From Sphingomonas phyllosphaerae (lineage in GTDB: Bacteria; Pseudomonadota; Alphaproteobacteria; Sphingomonadales; Sphingomonadaceae), in the NCBI RefSeq assembly GCF_029623345.1, contig NZ_JAPYKH010000013.1, forward strand, positions 56,266 to 120,265: a stretch of DNA of 64,000 nucleotides, written 5' to 3'. Of the stretch, positions 38,803-48,773 are shown piece after piece. The notes beneath the pieces are model-generated. The model saw only the letters and a program-made list of their open reading frames with translations, had not been told where the DNA came from and did not search any database. Position numbers and translations under genes: made by a program. Position 1 is the first letter of the stretch; every line of letters starts with the position of its first letter.

Positions 38803-39773
38803 GCCGCACGATCAAGCGCGGCGCCCCGCCACCGCGGCGCGCGGTCAACAGCCGGCGGCGCGCGCCCAAAGCGTCGCTCGGCGACCGGCTGATCGCGCGC
38901 CTGCCGGTCAGCGAGCAAACGCTGCGCCGTGCGGTGACCTGGACGCTGGTCGGCGGCGCGGGCGCGGCGGCGCTGTCGATCGCGACGTTGCTGGGCGTGC
39001 CGCAGGCGATCGGCACCGGCGTCGCCGAGGCGGCCGGCACCGCCGGGCTCAAGGTCGAGCAGGTCGACATCACCGGGCTCAAGCGGATGGACCGCGAGAC
39101 CGTCTACGCGATCGCGCTGGAGGACCAGCCGAGCCGCGCGATGCTGCGAGTCGACCTGGAGCGCGTGCGCGAGCGGCTGCTCGCTTATGGCTGGATCGCC
39201 GACGCTTACGTCGCGCGGCGGCTGCCCGACCGGCTGCTGATCCACATCACCGAGCGCGAGCCCGCCGCGATCTGGCAGGACAACGGCCAGCTCACGCTGA
39301 TCGACCCGACCGGACGGCTGCTCGCCCCGGTCGACCCGGCGCGCATGCCCGACCTGCCGCTGGTAATCGGGCCGGGCGCGGACCGGCAGGAGGCGGGCTA
39401 TCAGGCGCTGCTCGCCGCCGCGCCGGCGCTCAAGCCGCGCATCCGCGCCGCCACCTGGATCGGCAATCGCCGCTGGGACCTCACCTTCGACACCGGCGAG
39501 ACGCTGGCGCTGCCGCAGGACGGCGCGGCGCAGGCCCTCATCAAGTTCGCGCAGCTCGACGGTGCGCGCGCGCTGCTCGGCAAGGGCTGGGTGCGGTTCG
39601 ATCTGCGCGATCCTGCCAAGTTGGTGGCGCGCAAGCCGGGGCAGGACCTGCACCAGCGCTTGCAGGACGACGGCAGCGCCGACGCGGTGGCGGGCAACGC
39701 CACCGACGGTGGTAGCGGCAACGAGACGACGGCGACGCGCGCGCGGGAAACGACGCGCGTCGGCGAGGCGTGA
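38799..39773 (+). CDS. ftsQ: Cell division protein FtsQ
   Basis: 324 residues. A basic cytoplasmic N-terminus, one membrane helix (TLVGGAGAAALSIATLLG), a POTRA domain starting KVEQVDITGLKRMDRETVYAIAL, and the FtsQ beta domain (YGWIADAYVARRLPDRLLIHITEREPAAIW) identify it. Low-complexity Thr/Ala tail. GTG overlaps the ddl stop. FtsQ links early and late divisome proteins. Confidence 0.93.
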   Translation: MSRTIKRGAPPPRRAVNSRRRAPKASLGDRLIARLPVSEQTLRRAVTWTLVGGAGAAALSIATLLGVPQAIGTGVAEAAGTAGLKVEQVDITGLKRMDRETVYAIALEDQPSRAMLRVDLERVRERLLAYGWIADAYVARRLPDRLLIHITEREPAAIWQDNGQLTLIDPTGRLLAPVDPARMPDLPLVIGPGADRQEAGYQALLAAAPALKPRIRAATWIGNRRWDLTFDTGETLALPQDGAAQALIKFAQLDGARALLGKGWVRFDLRDPAKLVARKPGQDLHQRLQDDGSADAVAGNATDGGSGNETTATRARETTRVGEA

Positions 39774-39824
39774 CACAGGCGTGGTACAGACAGGCGTGGA
39801 TCAGGGCGCGACGAGGGGGATAGC

Positions 39825-41084
39825 ATGGCCAAGGCAGCACCGGACGGTTTGATCACCGCGCTCGACATCGGCTCGTCCAAGGTGTCGGCGATGATCGCGC
39901 AAAAAGGCGACGGCGGCGAACTGGTGGTGCTCGGCACCGGGCAGCGCGAGAGCCGCGGCGTCAAGCGCGGCTATATCGCCGACATGGACTCGACCGAAGT
40001 CGCGGTGCGCGAGGCAGTGGAGCAGGCCGAGCGGATCGCGGGCTTCAACATCGAGAACGTCTGGGCCGGCTTCTCCGCCGGCGGGCTGGTGAGCGACGAG
40101 GCCTTCATCGAGGCCGAGCTGGGCGGCATGCGCATCGAGCAGGCCGATATCGACGCCTTGCTCCAGGAGGGTCGCCAGTCGATCGATCCGGCCGGCCGCA
40201 TGGTGCTCCACGCCCAGCCCGCACTGTACACGCTCGACGGGCTGACGGGGGTGAAGAAGCCGCTCGGGCTCCACGCCGACCGGCTCGGCGTCCACATCCA
40301 CGTCATCGCCGCTGACGGCTCCCCGGTGCGCAACCTCGACCTGTGCGTGCGCTCGGCGCACCTCGAGGTGAAGTCGATCATCGCCGCGCCGGTCGCCACC
40401 GGCCTGGCCTGCCTCAGCGCCGAAGAGCGCGACCTCGGCGTGGCTTTGGTCGAGATCGGCGCGGGGATCACCAATGTCTCGCTGTTCGCGGGTTCGATGC
40501 TGGTCGGGCTCAAGTCGATCCCCTACGGCAGCGCGGACATCACCGACGACATCGCCTCGGCGTTCGGCACGACGCGGCTACAGGCCGAGCGGATCAAATG
40601 CTTCCACGGCTCGGCCAACGCCTCGCCGCGCGACAACCATGAGATGGTGACGATCCGCGAGCGCACCGACGACGAGGGCTCGGAGGCGCTGCAGATCACC
40701 AAGGCGGCGTTGATCGCGGTCATCCGGCAGCGGCTCGAGCATCTCACCAGCGAGATCCAGACGGCGCTCAAGGAGCTGAAGTTCGAGGGGCCGGTCGGGC
40801 GCCAGGTGGTGCTGACCGGCGGCGGCGCGGAGCTCAAGGGCATCGCTGATTACGCCCAGCAGGCGCTCGGCCGCTCGGTCCGGGTCGGGCGGCCCAAGGG
40901 GCTGACCGGGCTGCCCGAGGCGCATTCGGGTCCGGGTTTCGCCACGCTGGCGGGGCTGGCGTTCTTCGCGGCGAGTGATCCGATCGACCTGCGCGGACTC
41001 GTGCCGTCGCAGCAGATGGTCCACCGCCAGCGCGGCCTGCGCGGATTTTGGAAGCTCGTGCAGGCGGCCAAGGCAAATTATTGA
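39825..41084 (+). CDS. ftsA: Cell division protein FtsA
   Basis: 419 residues, actin-like. ITALDIGSSKVSAMIAQ (phosphate 1), VALVEIGAGITNVSLF (phosphate 2), VVLTGGGAELKGIADY (adenosine), and a C-terminal amphipathic helix GLRGFWKLVQAAKANY for membrane attachment. Tethers FtsZ to the membrane. 51 bp after ftsQ, and 117 bp before ftsZ, so an ftsZ promoter could lie in 41085-41201. Confidence 0.97.
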   Translation: MAKAAPDGLITALDIGSSKVSAMIAQKGDGGELVVLGTGQRESRGVKRGYIADMDSTEVAVREAVEQAERIAGFNIENVWAGFSAGGLVSDEAFIEAELGGMRIEQADIDALLQEGRQSIDPAGRMVLHAQPALYTLDGLTGVKKPLGLHADRLGVHIHVIAADGSPVRNLDLCVRSAHLEVKSIIAAPVATGLACLSAEERDLGVALVEIGAGITNVSLFAGSMLVGLKSIPYGSADITDDIASAFGTTRLQAERIKCFHGSANASPRDNHEMVTIRERTDDEGSEALQITKAALIAVIRQRLEHLTSEIQTALKELKFEGPVGRQVVLTGGGAELKGIADYAQQALGRSVRVGRPKGLTGLPEAHSGPGFATLAGLAFFAASDPIDLRGLVPSQQMVHRQRGLRGFWKLVQAAKANY

Positions 41085-41201
41085 CGCGGCTACAGGGCGT
41101 TTCGCGGTGTTTCCTCTTTCGCCCGGCGCCTCGTTGTTGCACATCGGTAGAAATTAACCGCGCGAGTGACGGCGGCGCGGAGCGGACGGAGTAAGCACGC
41201 G

Positions 41202-42707
41202 ATGAGCATCGAATTCATCACCCCGGATCTCGACGATCTCACCCCGCGCATCACCGTCGTGGGGGTCGGCGGCGCCGGCGGCAACGCCATCGCCAACATG
41301 ATGCGCGCCGACGTGCAGGGCGTGCAGTTCCTCGTCGCCAACACCGATGCGCAGGCGCTGAAGCAGTCTGACGCGGAGCAGAAGATCCAGCTCGGCGCCA
41401 AGATCACCCAGGGTCTGGGCGCAGGCAGCCGTCCCGAGATCGGCCGCGCCGCCGCGGAAGAGACGATCGACGAGCTGTCGCGCCTGCTCGAGGGCAGCCA
41501 CATGTGCTTCATCGCCGCGGGTATGGGCGGCGGCACCGGCACCGGCGCTGCCCCGGTGATCGCCAAGGCGGCGCGCGACATGGGCATCCTGACCGTCGGC
41601 GTCGTCACCAAGCCGTTCAGCTTCGAGGGCAACCGCCGCGCCAAATCGGCCGATGCGGGGATCGAGGAGCTGCAGAAGTTCGTCGACACGCTGATCGTGA
41701 TCCCGAACCAGAACCTGTTCCTGGTCGCCAATGCCAACACCACGTTCAAGCAGGCCTTCGAAATGGCCGACGAGGTGCTTCAGCAGGGTGTGCGCGGCAT
41801 CACCGACCTGATGGTGATGCCGGGCCTCATCAACCTCGACTTCGCCGACGTCCGCTCGGTGATGCAGGAGATGGGCAAGGCGATGATGGGCACCGGCGAG
41901 GCCGAGGGCGACGATCGCGCGCTGATCGCGGCGCAGAAGGCGATCGCCAACCCGCTGCTCGACGGCGTGTCGATGCAGGGCGCGAAGGGCGTGATCGTCT
42001 CGATCACCGGCGGCGACGACATGCGCCTGCTCGAGGTCGACGAGGCCGCCAACCACATCCGCGAGCTGGTCGACCCGGACGCCAACATCATCTGGGGCTC
42101 GGCGTTCAATCCCGAGCTGGAAGGCAAGATCCGCGTCTCGGTGGTCGCCACCGGGATCGAGAGCAGCGCCACCACCGCGGCGCCGACGAGCACCACCGCG
42201 GCCGAGCCGACGCGCACCTTCAGCTTCTCGGCACCCCGCCGCCCCGACGCCGCGCCGAGCGCCGCTGCTCCGACGCCCGCGCCGCAGTCCGCGACCCCGA
42301 CCCCCGCGCCGGTCCCGAGCGCCTATCAGCCGACCCCGGAAGTGCCGCCGCAGCAGCCCAGCGGCGCCGCCGCAAGCGCGATGGCGCAGGGCGTGCCGCC
42401 GACGACCTCGAGCCCGGTGGTGGAGCCCGCCCCGGCGCCTGCCGCTCCGGCCGACGATGAGCTGCTGCTCGGCGCCGACTCGATGATGCCGGCGCCGACG
42501 CCGCAGGCGCCCGCTGGCGACGCCGCGCGCCGCCGCTTCCTCGCACCGGGTGGTGAGGGCGAGGAGGCGCCGCCGCAGCCGCGCGTCAAGTTGGGCGGTA
42601 CATTGTTCGAGCGGATGCAGAACGCGACCCGCAACGCCGGCGGCCGCAGCGACGAGGGCGAGGGCGGGGACCTGCCGCGCTTCCTGCACCGCCAGAACAA
42701 TCAGTGA
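41202..42707 (+). CDS. ftsZ: Cell division protein FtsZ
   Basis: 501 residues. GTPase domain [18 protein letters not shown], tubulin signature [16 protein letters not shown] and [16 protein letters not shown]; then a long Pro/Ala-rich linker (~residues 325-470) and the C-terminal peptide [10 protein letters not shown] that binds FtsA. ATG 41202 matches the family start [13 protein letters not shown]. Longer than the ~380-400 residues of E. coli FtsZ because of the linker, as is usual in alphaproteobacteria. Confidence 0.98.
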   Translation: MSIEFITPDLDDLTPRITVVGVGGAGGNAIANMMRADVQGVQFLVANTDAQALKQSDAEQKIQLGAKITQGLGAGSRPEIGRAAAEETIDELSRLLEGSHMCFIAAGMGGGTGTGAAPVIAKAARDMGILTVGVVTKPFSFEGNRRAKSADAGIEELQKFVDTLIVIPNQNLFLVANANTTFKQAFEMADEVLQQGVRGITDLMVMPGLINLDFADVRSVMQEMGKAMMGTGEAEGDDRALIAAQKAIANPLLDGVSMQGAKGVIVSITGGDDMRLLEVDEAANHIRELVDPDANIIWGSAFNPELEGKIRVSVVATGIESSATTAAPTSTTAAEPTRTFSFSAPRRPDAAPSAAAPTPAPQSATPTPAPVPSAYQPTPEVPPQQPSGAAASAMAQGVPPTTSSPVVEPAPAPAAPADDELLLGADSMMPAPTPQAPAGDAARRRFLAPGGEGEEAPPQPRVKLGGTLFERMQNATRNAGGRSDEGEGGDLPRFLHRQNNQ

Positions 42708-43097
42708 GCTGATGCGGACCGGGTTGTCGCCCCGGTCTGGCGGGCCGGCTCCGCTTCGTGCGAGGCATGGCCCCGCCACGTTCGTCACCTCCGCCACGGC
42801 GTGACGTCGGCGACAGTGTCGGCAGCACCGCAGAACGCGCTGTTTGTCCGCGAACGCGGGAATCCAGAGCCAAGCAGAACAATGGCGGGTAGCGCTAAAC
42901 GGCACTGGGCTCCCGCGTTCGCGGGAGGACAGAAAGACGCATGCCGTTGATCGTTGAGCAATCGCCCGGCCACCACAGCCTTTAGCCCCGCGCAACCGCG
43001 TGCCACTCGTCCCGTGCCGGTCACCGCGCGACTGTCTTTCCCGCGCGCGCCGTGCCAAGGCTCGTCCTCCGACCCGCTTCCGAACGAGTGACGCGAC
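42708..43097. other. 390-bp gene-free gap after ftsZ with an inverted repeat
   Basis: No convincing gene. It contains a perfect 14-bp inverted repeat CCGCGAACGCGGGA / TCCCGCGTTCGCGG (42848-42861 and 42911-42924) spaced 49 bp apart, another dispersed-palindrome form. lpxC, which often follows ftsZ, is not here. Confidence 0.6.
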
Positions 43098-43826
43098 ATG
43101 ACCGCCATCGGCATCTACGGCAGCAACGGTCGCATGGGGCGCGCGATCGCGACGATCGCAGAGGGTGAGGGCTGCACCATCGCGGGCGGTGTCGACGCCG
43201 GCGGCGACCCGTTGCCGCTCGCCCAGGCCGCCGACGTATTGGTCGACTTCTCCACCCCCGCTGCGCTTGAGCCGCATCTCGCCGCCGCGGTCGCCGCGCG
43301 CACCCCGATCGTGATCGGCACCACCGGGCTCAGCGCGACGCACCACGCGCTGATCGAGCAGGCCGCCGTGCTCATCCCCGTGCTCCAGACCGGCAACACC
43401 TCGCTTGGCGTGACGCTGCTGCAGACGCTGGTGCGCGAGGCGGCGGCGCGGCTGGGCGCCGAGTGGGACATCGAGATCGTCGAGATGCACCACCGCCACA
43501 AGGTCGATGCGCCCTCGGGCACCGCGCTGCTGCTCGGCGAGGCCGCGGCGGCGGGACGCGCGACCCGGCTCGCCGAGGTGCGAGTCGACAGCCGTGCCGG
43601 GCTGGTCGGCGCACGCACCGAGGGCACCATCGGCTTCGCCTCGCTGCGCGGCGGATCGGTGGTGGGTGATCACTCGGTCGTGTTCGCCGGCGAGGGCGAG
43701 CGGGTCGAGCTCAATCACCGTGGCGAGGACCGCAGCATCTTCGCGCGCGGTGCGGTCAAGGCGGCGCAGTGGCTCGCCGGCTGCGCACCCGGGCGCTATG
43801 CAATGGCGGAGGTGCTCGGGCTGTGA
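43098..43826 (+). CDS. dapB: 4-hydroxy-tetrahydrodipicolinate reductase
   Basis: 242 residues. NAD(P)-binding IGIYGSNGRMGRAIA, VLVDFSTPAAL, IGTTGLSATHHALIEQA, active-site EMHHRHKVDAPSGTALLL and SLRGGSVVGDHSVVFAGEGERVEL are DapB motifs. Supplies DAP for lysine and for the MurE reaction, consistent with its place beside the wall cluster. Overlaps nth by 4 bp. Confidence 0.96.
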   Translation: MTAIGIYGSNGRMGRAIATIAEGEGCTIAGGVDAGGDPLPLAQAADVLVDFSTPAALEPHLAAAVAARTPIVIGTTGLSATHHALIEQAAVLIPVLQTGNTSLGVTLLQTLVREAAARLGAEWDIEIVEMHHRHKVDAPSGTALLLGEAAAAGRATRLAEVRVDSRAGLVGARTEGTIGFASLRGGSVVGDHSVVFAGEGERVELNHRGEDRSIFARGAVKAAQWLAGCAPGRYAMAEVLGL

Positions 43827-44488
43827 CGCGGCGCGAGGTCGCCGAATTCTACCGGCGACTGGCCGAAGCCAACCCGCATCCCGAGACCGAGCTCGAGTCG
43901 GTCAACGTCTATACCCTGCTGGTCGCGGTGGTGCTGTCGGCGCAGGCGACCGATGCCGGGGTCAACCGCGCCACGCGCGCCTTGTTCGCCGAGGTCGACA
44001 CGCCCGCCAAGATGGTCGCGCTCGGCCTCGACGATCTCAAGCAGCACATCCGCACCATCGGTTTGTTCAACACCAAGGCCAAGAACGTCATCGCGCTGAG
44101 CCAGGCGCTGCTCGATCGGCACGGCGGTGAGGTGCCGCGCGACCGCGCCGCGCTCGAGGCGCTGCCCGGGGTGGGGCGCAAGACCGCCAATGTCGTGCTC
44201 AACGTGGCGTTCGGGGACGAGACCTTCGCGGTCGACACGCACATCTTCCGCGTCGGCAACCGCACCGGGCTGGCGCGCGGCAAGACCGTGCTCGCGGTGG
44301 AGAAGAAGCTTGACGCGGTGACGCCCGCGCCCTTCCGCGTCCACGCGCACCATTGGTTGATCCTGCACGGCCGCTATGTCTGCAAGGCGCGCCGGCCCGA
44401 GTGCTGGCGCTGCATCGAGCACGACCTCTGCGCGTTCAAGCCCAAAACGCCGCCGCCGCCCGAGCGGGCCGCGGCGCGCGCGGGCTGA
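43823..44488 (+). CDS. nth: Endonuclease III
   Basis: 221 residues. [13 protein letters not shown], catalytic Lys in the helix-hairpin-helix [14 protein letters not shown], catalytic Asp in [13 protein letters not shown], and the [4Fe-4S] spacing C-x6-C-x2-C-x5-C in [17 protein letters not shown] are all present. Base-excision repair of oxidised pyrimidines. GTG start overlaps dapB. Confidence 0.97.
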   Translation: MTRREVAEFYRRLAEANPHPETELESVNVYTLLVAVVLSAQATDAGVNRATRALFAEVDTPAKMVALGLDDLKQHIRTIGLFNTKAKNVIALSQALLDRHGGEVPRDRAALEALPGVGRKTANVVLNVAFGDETFAVDTHIFRVGNRTGLARGKTVLAVEKKLDAVTPAPFRVHAHHWLILHGRYVCKARRPECWRCIEHDLCAFKPKTPPPPERAAARAG

Positions 44489-44498
44489 GGAGGCGACG

Positions 44499-44885
44499 AT
44501 GCGCGGCTGGTTGGCGATGACGCTGGTGCTGGTGTCGGGTGCGGCGCTGGCGCGCGACCGTGGGCCCGGGGTACCGGAGGCGGTCCCCGCGGGCGCGGCG
44601 CGCACCTGCGTGCCGATCACCGCGCTGCGCGAGAGCCTGGTGCGCAGCGACCGCGTGATCGACTTCCGCACCGCCGGCGACCATTACTACCGCGTGACCT
44701 TGCCCCAGGCCTGCCCCGGCCTCGGCTTCGAGCGGCGCTTCGGCTACGCCACCTCGATCGGGCAGTTGTGCGCGCAGGACATCATCACCGTGCTGTACGC
44801 GACCGGCGGGATGCGCGGCGCGAGCTGCGGGCTGGCGCCGTTCCAGCCGGTGACGATCGCGCGCCGGACTGCGAAAAGCGGGTAG
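44499..44885 (+). CDS. Small secreted protein, unknown function
   Basis: 128 residues. A Sec signal peptide ([19 protein letters not shown]) is followed by a ~95-residue domain with four Cys ([30 protein letters not shown]) that probably form disulfides. The segment [19 protein letters not shown] recurs in exported proteins of sphingomonads. ATG 44499 has an excellent GAGGAGG. Cotranscribed with nth by position. Confidence 0.75.
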   Translation: MRGWLAMTLVLVSGAALARDRGPGVPEAVPAGAARTCVPITALRESLVRSDRVIDFRTAGDHYYRVTLPQACPGLGFERRFGYATSIGQLCAQDIITVLYATGGMRGASCGLAPFQPVTIARRTAKSG

Positions 44886-44921
44886 CGCGGCGCCGCGCAC
44901 CCTGCTAGTCGCAGCCGACCG

Positions 44922-44998
<77 letters not shown>

Positions 44999-45005
44999 CC
45001 TTCCT

Positions 45006-45322
45006 ACTCGCAAACCGTTGAGATCTCGTCCGCGATGTAGGTTCGCCCGTACGCGAGCTTCAGCAGCCGTGAGGCGTCCGATGACGAGGGCGAGGGTGCC
45101 CGCCTTCGCATGCCGCTAGCGCAATCGTCGACCTAGATCTGCCGGAAGCACCCAAGCGAGGCCTACCACGCCAAGCTTGAAACAGCGCCCAGCGCCCGCT
45201 TCCCGGTAGCACCAAGGCGGCGAGGAAGCCCGCAACCGCGATCAGCCCCGAGTAGTCGTGCGGCGCCTCGGTCGCCTCTGGGATCGTGTCGACCAGCCTT
45301 CCGGCGATCCGCCAGGCTCATG
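45006..45322. other. Island left end, no intact gene; possible membrane-protein remnant
   Basis: On the minus strand about 45130-45318 there is an open stretch reading RLVDTIPEATEAPHDYSG then LIAVAGFLAALVLPGSGRWAL, plausible as part of a membrane protein, but preceded by a stop with no start codon. It may be the decayed end of a gene. Nothing else recognisable. Confidence 0.3.
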
Positions 45323-46381
45323 TTAGGGACGCGCCTCAAGCACCATGCTGAACGGACCTTCGGCGGCGCGCCGGGTCGAGCTGAACCCGGCTTCCCTAAT
45401 CAATGCCGTCAGCTGCTTCTCACCAGCTTGCGCGCCAAGGGCCGCACCAACCTCTTGAGCAAGCGACGTCGGCACGCAGATCATAGTAGACGCGTTGTAG
45501 AAGAGGCGCGTGACTGGGCTCGAGAGCGCGCCCGTTGGGTCGTCAGCGGCGATCGGCTCCACCAGCATCCACAAACCATCCGCTTTCAGCAACCGACGCA
45601 TGTGGCTCGCACAGCCGAGCGGATCTCCCATGTCGTGCAGGCAATCGAACATCGTGACGAGGTCGAAGTCGCGATCCGCTATTTCCTTGGCGGCGACCGT
45701 CTCGAAGCGGACTCGATCCGCAAGACCATGATGGACGGCATGGGCGCTCGCCTGCTCGATCGAAGGAGCATGGAAGTCGTAGCCCACGAAATGGCTGTTC
45801 GGATATTCCTTCGCCATCAGCAAAGTCGAAAAGCCTACGCCGCAACCGACATCGGCAACCAGCGCACGCTCCTGTAGACGCGCGACCATGCCGTCGAGCG
45901 CGGGAAGCCAAGCCTGACAGATCGCGTTGACGTAGGCAGGTCGGAAAAAGGCTCCGACCGCACAGAAGAGGCAGCCCGCGCTGTCGCCCCATGCGACACC
46001 TTCACCCGTACGGAAGCCCTGCTCGACCTTCGACTCGCCATCGATCATCGCAGCGGCGAGGTCGAAAGCGCCGGCCATAAAGACGGGGCTATCTGGATTC
46101 GCGAACAACATCGACTGTTCGGGGCTGAGCCAAAAACGCCCTGCCTCGTGCGAGATGTAGCCATTAGCTGCCTGCGCCAGCGTCCACTCTCGGATATATC
46201 GTGGGGCGAGCCCAAGGCGCCCAGCCAACTCCTCGGAGGTCATGGGCCCGTCACGATGCAGTTCGTTGAAGAGGCCCAGGCGAAAGCCGATACGCACCGT
46301 TGGTACACTGAAAGCGCCTCCGAGATCATCGAGCATCTTGCCGACTAGGCGATTAAGGGCGTCATGATCGAGTTCCGGCAT
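45323..46381 (-). CDS. Class I SAM-dependent methyltransferase with N-terminal winged helix
   Basis: 352 residues. The N-terminal ~130 residues form a winged-helix-like domain (FSVPTVRIGFRLGLFNELHRDGP, ELAGRLGLAPRYIREWTL). The Rossmann methyltransferase domain starts VADVGCGVGFSTLLMAKEYP (SAM motif I), with VGYDFHAPSIEQA and FDLVTMFDCLHDMGDP. This two-part layout is that of the Rv2258c-like group; substrate unknown. ATG 46381 preceded by GGAG. The open frame upstream (to 46522) lacks similarity. Only sizeable enzyme at the island's left end. Confidence 0.85.
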   Translation of the reverse strand: MPELDHDALNRLVGKMLDDLGGAFSVPTVRIGFRLGLFNELHRDGPMTSEELAGRLGLAPRYIREWTLAQAANGYISHEAGRFWLSPEQSMLFANPDSPVFMAGAFDLAAAMIDGESKVEQGFRTGEGVAWGDSAGCLFCAVGAFFRPAYVNAICQAWLPALDGMVARLQERALVADVGCGVGFSTLLMAKEYPNSHFVGYDFHAPSIEQASAHAVHHGLADRVRFETVAAKEIADRDFDLVTMFDCLHDMGDPLGCASHMRRLLKADGLWMLVEPIAADDPTGALSSPVTRLFYNASTMICVPTSLAQEVGAALGAQAGEKQLTALIREAGFSSTRRAAEGPFSMVLEARP

Positions 46382-46673
46382 TGGTCGTCTCCAAGAATGC
46401 TTGAAGAGCTGCTTGTTGCCGCAGGTGACCCTGCGCTCATCATACCAGTAACGGCAAATATGGTCTAGCCGATCAAGGGAGGCTCGCGGCTTCACCTGAA
46501 GAATGAAGCTCTCGCTGCGCACCAGTTATCTTATCGGCCCTTTGTTCGAGGCGCTGAGCCAGCCGGCAGCGGCTGCGTGGCTTACTTGCCGACTGTGTTG
46601 CAGCAGCCACAGCGCGTCTACCAAGGTGGTAAACGAGGTTTGAGGGAAACGAGACCGCGATTATCGAAGCCGA

Positions 46674-46841
46674 ATGAAGGTAACGTACTGCCAGGACCGG
46701 CCGAAGAGGTTCCTCTGCGAGCGCGACGAGAGCCAGCTGCCGGCGGTCGGAGGCTTCCTTGAGCTGGATGGTGTGCGGTATGTCATCCGCCGGATCGAGC
46801 GAGTGGCCCGCGAGGCGCTAGCCTATGTCGCGCACGACTAA
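46674..46841 (+). CDS. Small hypothetical protein (55 aa)
   Basis: MKVTYCQDRPKRFLCERDE start, then VGGFLELDGVRYVIRRIERV and an Ala-rich end. Composition and a compact beta-beta-like pattern look protein-like, unlike the Arg-rich shadow frames around it. No good ribosome-binding site. Its stop overlaps the stop of the opposite-strand small gene by 3 bases. Function unknown. Confidence 0.45.
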   Translation: MKVTYCQDRPKRFLCERDESQLPAVGGFLELDGVRYVIRRIERVAREALAYVAHD

Positions 46842-47005
46842 GCCGCTGGGGGCTCCTGCATCAGCCGCTTGGCGAAACGCCGCGCGTCAAGCTCCCTGTG
46901 AAAAAGCACATCAACCCAGCGGTCTTCTGCGGGTATGAACAAGCCCCACGTATCGACTTCTCGATCAGGTCGCAGCTTGGCGATGACAGTCAGGCTGAAC
47001 GACAT
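46838..47005 (-). CDS. Small hypothetical protein (55 aa)
   Basis: Start MSFSLTVIAKLRPDREVDTW, then GLFIPAEDRWVDVLFHREL and ARRFAKRLMQ. It looks like a real short alpha/beta protein, convergent and overlapping at the stop with the gene at 46674. An in-frame upstream ATG at 47098 would add 31 weakly protein-like residues. Function unknown. Confidence 0.4.
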   Translation of the reverse strand: MSFSLTVIAKLRPDREVDTWGLFIPAEDRWVDVLFHRELDARRFAKRLMQEPPAA

Positions 47006-47795
47006 GGCGTGCTTATACAGCCCCGGCGTCACCGCTACGCCTGCCGCGGAGTCTCTAGATGGGACACTGGCTGCGCTGCCGTTGGCGCCGTCCTCCATAC
47101 GCTAGGTCAACTCCGCGCTTCCGCGTCGACTCGCGCTTGACGATCGCGTTCGACACCTAGCGACCTTGATGACCTCAGGTTTCGAGTCACCAGCAAGCGG
47201 AAAGCGGTTCGACGCACGACGGCCGACCTTGGCCTAAGCCGCTGACGGCATGCGCGGATTAATGAAGCAGCGCTGCTATGCCGGCGGTGGCCGCCTCCCC
47301 CGTGATCCGGCGCCTGTCTCCCAGACCTCAGCGCCGATCCACACTTCGGCGTATGGAGCTTGGCGATGACGGAAGGGTGCTGCTCGACATCGAGAAACCA
47401 GTGCCATGCTGCCTCACGCTCGAGCCGCGCGACGCGATCAAGCGCGCCGCGCAGCCGCTTTCTGCGGCGATGGACGCGGACGATGATGGTGAGCGTAAAG
47501 GCTGCGCCAGCAGGTAGTGAGGTCAACTGGCGCAGCCCATCGGACGGTTCGTGTCCGACGCGACCCCTGTATCGCTGACGCGTGAAGATCTCGTTCCTGC
47601 GGCGGGGGGCAGCGATGCCACAGCGGTCCGGCATGTAGTGCAGGTTGCGGCCCTGGTTGATGGATGCGCCGCACCGCCGGAGCTCTGTCACACGTGGCGG
47701 GACGGCAAATAACCAACCTAGCTGGAAGAAAATCACTTTGACGAGAAGCTCTCCAATCGGCCTTAATCGAGCTAGACGCACAAGGAGAGCCAACC
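47006..47795. other. ~790-bp stretch without a confident gene
   Basis: Open frames exist on both strands, including 47107-47793 (minus) and 47278-47517 (plus), but their products are Arg/His-rich or have no domain pattern. A plus-strand piece starting at 47353, MELGDDGRVLLDIEKPVP, could be a decayed 50-residue gene. The last ~100 bp probably holds the promoter of the receiver gene. Confidence 0.4.
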
Positions 47796-48185
47796 GTGGC
47801 TGAAGAAGCTGCGTTCATTCTCTTGGTTGAGGATGACCCTGACATAAGTGCCATCGCCGTCGTGGCTTTGCATCTTGATCCAGGCCGCACGGTCACACCT
47901 ATGCGCACGGGCGCCGACGCGCTGCAGCATCTGCAAAACAGCCCCAAGCCGGACCTGGTTCTTACCGGCAACAACCTTCCCGACATGGATGGTGTGGCCC
48001 TGATGAAGGCCATTCAATCACGCATGGGTGATGCGCCGCGGATCGCGTTTTTCACAGCGGCGGTGCGACCCTCTGATGTGGCACGCTATGCAATTGCTGG
48101 CGCCGTCGGAACGATTGCGAAGCCGTTCGATCCGCTTGGGTTGGCCGCTCAGGTTCGTGCGCTGCTACCTTCGACGTTCGGCTAA
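47796..48185 (+). CDS. Orphan receiver-domain protein lacking the phospho-acceptor Asp
   Basis: 129-residue receiver fold: acidic pocket in LLVEDDPD, switch Thr region IAFFTAAVRPSD and Lys in IAKPFDPLG are present, but the beta-3 site reads LVLTGNNLPDMDG where receivers have LxLxD; the Asp is Gly (GGC, one base from GAC). It cannot be phosphorylated conventionally, so it is either an atypical signal-independent receiver or decaying. GTG 47796 preceded by AAGGAGAG, so it is probably still translated. Confidence 0.85.
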   Translation: MAEEAAFILLVEDDPDISAIAVVALHLDPGRTVTPMRTGADALQHLQNSPKPDLVLTGNNLPDMDGVALMKAIQSRMGDAPRIAFFTAAVRPSDVARYAIAGAVGTIAKPFDPLGLAAQVRALLPSTFG

Positions 48186-48278
48186 TGCGTGGCGTCGTTT
48201 CTCATAGGCGCAGGTAGGATCTTCACTCAGCACTCGCGCGCTAAAAGGATCGCGCACAAGCGGCGAGGGCTATTGCAA

Positions 48279-48452
48279 ATGACCGATCAAACCGATCAGC
48301 TGGAGGCGTTCGCTTCAGCCTTCGCGAATAGCTTCGGCAGCCGTGCGATGGAGGTTGCGGAGCGCCAGCGCGAGCAAGCACGCGACGCGGTTCGGGAGCG
48401 GTGGCAGCAGATCGTCGAGGTGCTCACCGCGCCCGCGTTGTCACCGGCGTGA
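48279..48452 (+). CDS. Small hypothetical helical protein (57 aa)
   Basis: MTDQTDQLEAFASAFANSFG followed by a charged helix AMEVAERQREQARDAVRERW. GAGGG lies about 9 bases before ATG 48279. Predicted as one long amphipathic helix. Orphan, within the island; function unknown. Confidence 0.5.
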   Translation: MTDQTDQLEAFASAFANSFGSRAMEVAERQREQARDAVRERWQQIVEVLTAPALSPA

Positions 48453-48548
48453 CGCCTGATCCTGCCCAGCCCTTGATTCCTCGAGACGGGCTCTCCAGGG
48501 CACGCGCGATCGATCGCGAAGCGCCGCCCACTCCGTCTATGGATTGAG

Positions 48549-48773
48549 TTAAGCCGCGAGCGTGCGATCCACGGCCTCTCCGATCTCGTCCCACCGCTTC
48601 GCCGCAGCTATATCGTGCGCGCGGATCGCCGCTATGATCTGATCGACGACCTGCTGTCGCGCGCGGGATCCGTGTCGTGCGACAAGGGCCGCGGCCGTCT
48701 GTTCGATGTCATTGTCATTTGAAAAGCCCACGCGGAGAATGTGATCATTCCGCTCGAGCGGCGCCACTGCCAA
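48549..48773 (-). CDS. Small helical hypothetical protein (DUF6961-like)
   Basis: 74 residues from TTG 48773. IEQTAAALVARHGSRARQQV, then VDQIIAAIRAHDIAAAKRWD and EIGEAVDRTLAA resemble the short sphingomonad proteins with a (V/A)xxHG...W-x-E(I/V) pattern, to which DUF6961 belongs; the match is by eye. Start uncertain: GTG codons downstream (e.g. at VGFSND) are alternatives. Function unknown. Confidence 0.5.
   Translation of the reverse strand: MAVAPLERNDHILRVGFSNDNDIEQTAAALVARHGSRARQQVVDQIIAAIRAHDIAAAKRWDEIGEAVDRTLAA

Noticed and set aside
41154..43718. Long minus-strand open frame opposite ftsZ and dapB
   Set aside because: Same artefact; no domain pattern and it spans two real genes and their gap.
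45130..45318. Membrane-protein-like minus-strand fragment at the island's left end
   Set aside because: Protein-like but preceded by a stop without a start codon and too short; recorded as a possible remnant only.
47107..47793. 228-codon minus-strand frame in the island
   Set aside because: Arg-rich composition, no domain, no ribosome-binding site; overlaps another open frame on the other strand.
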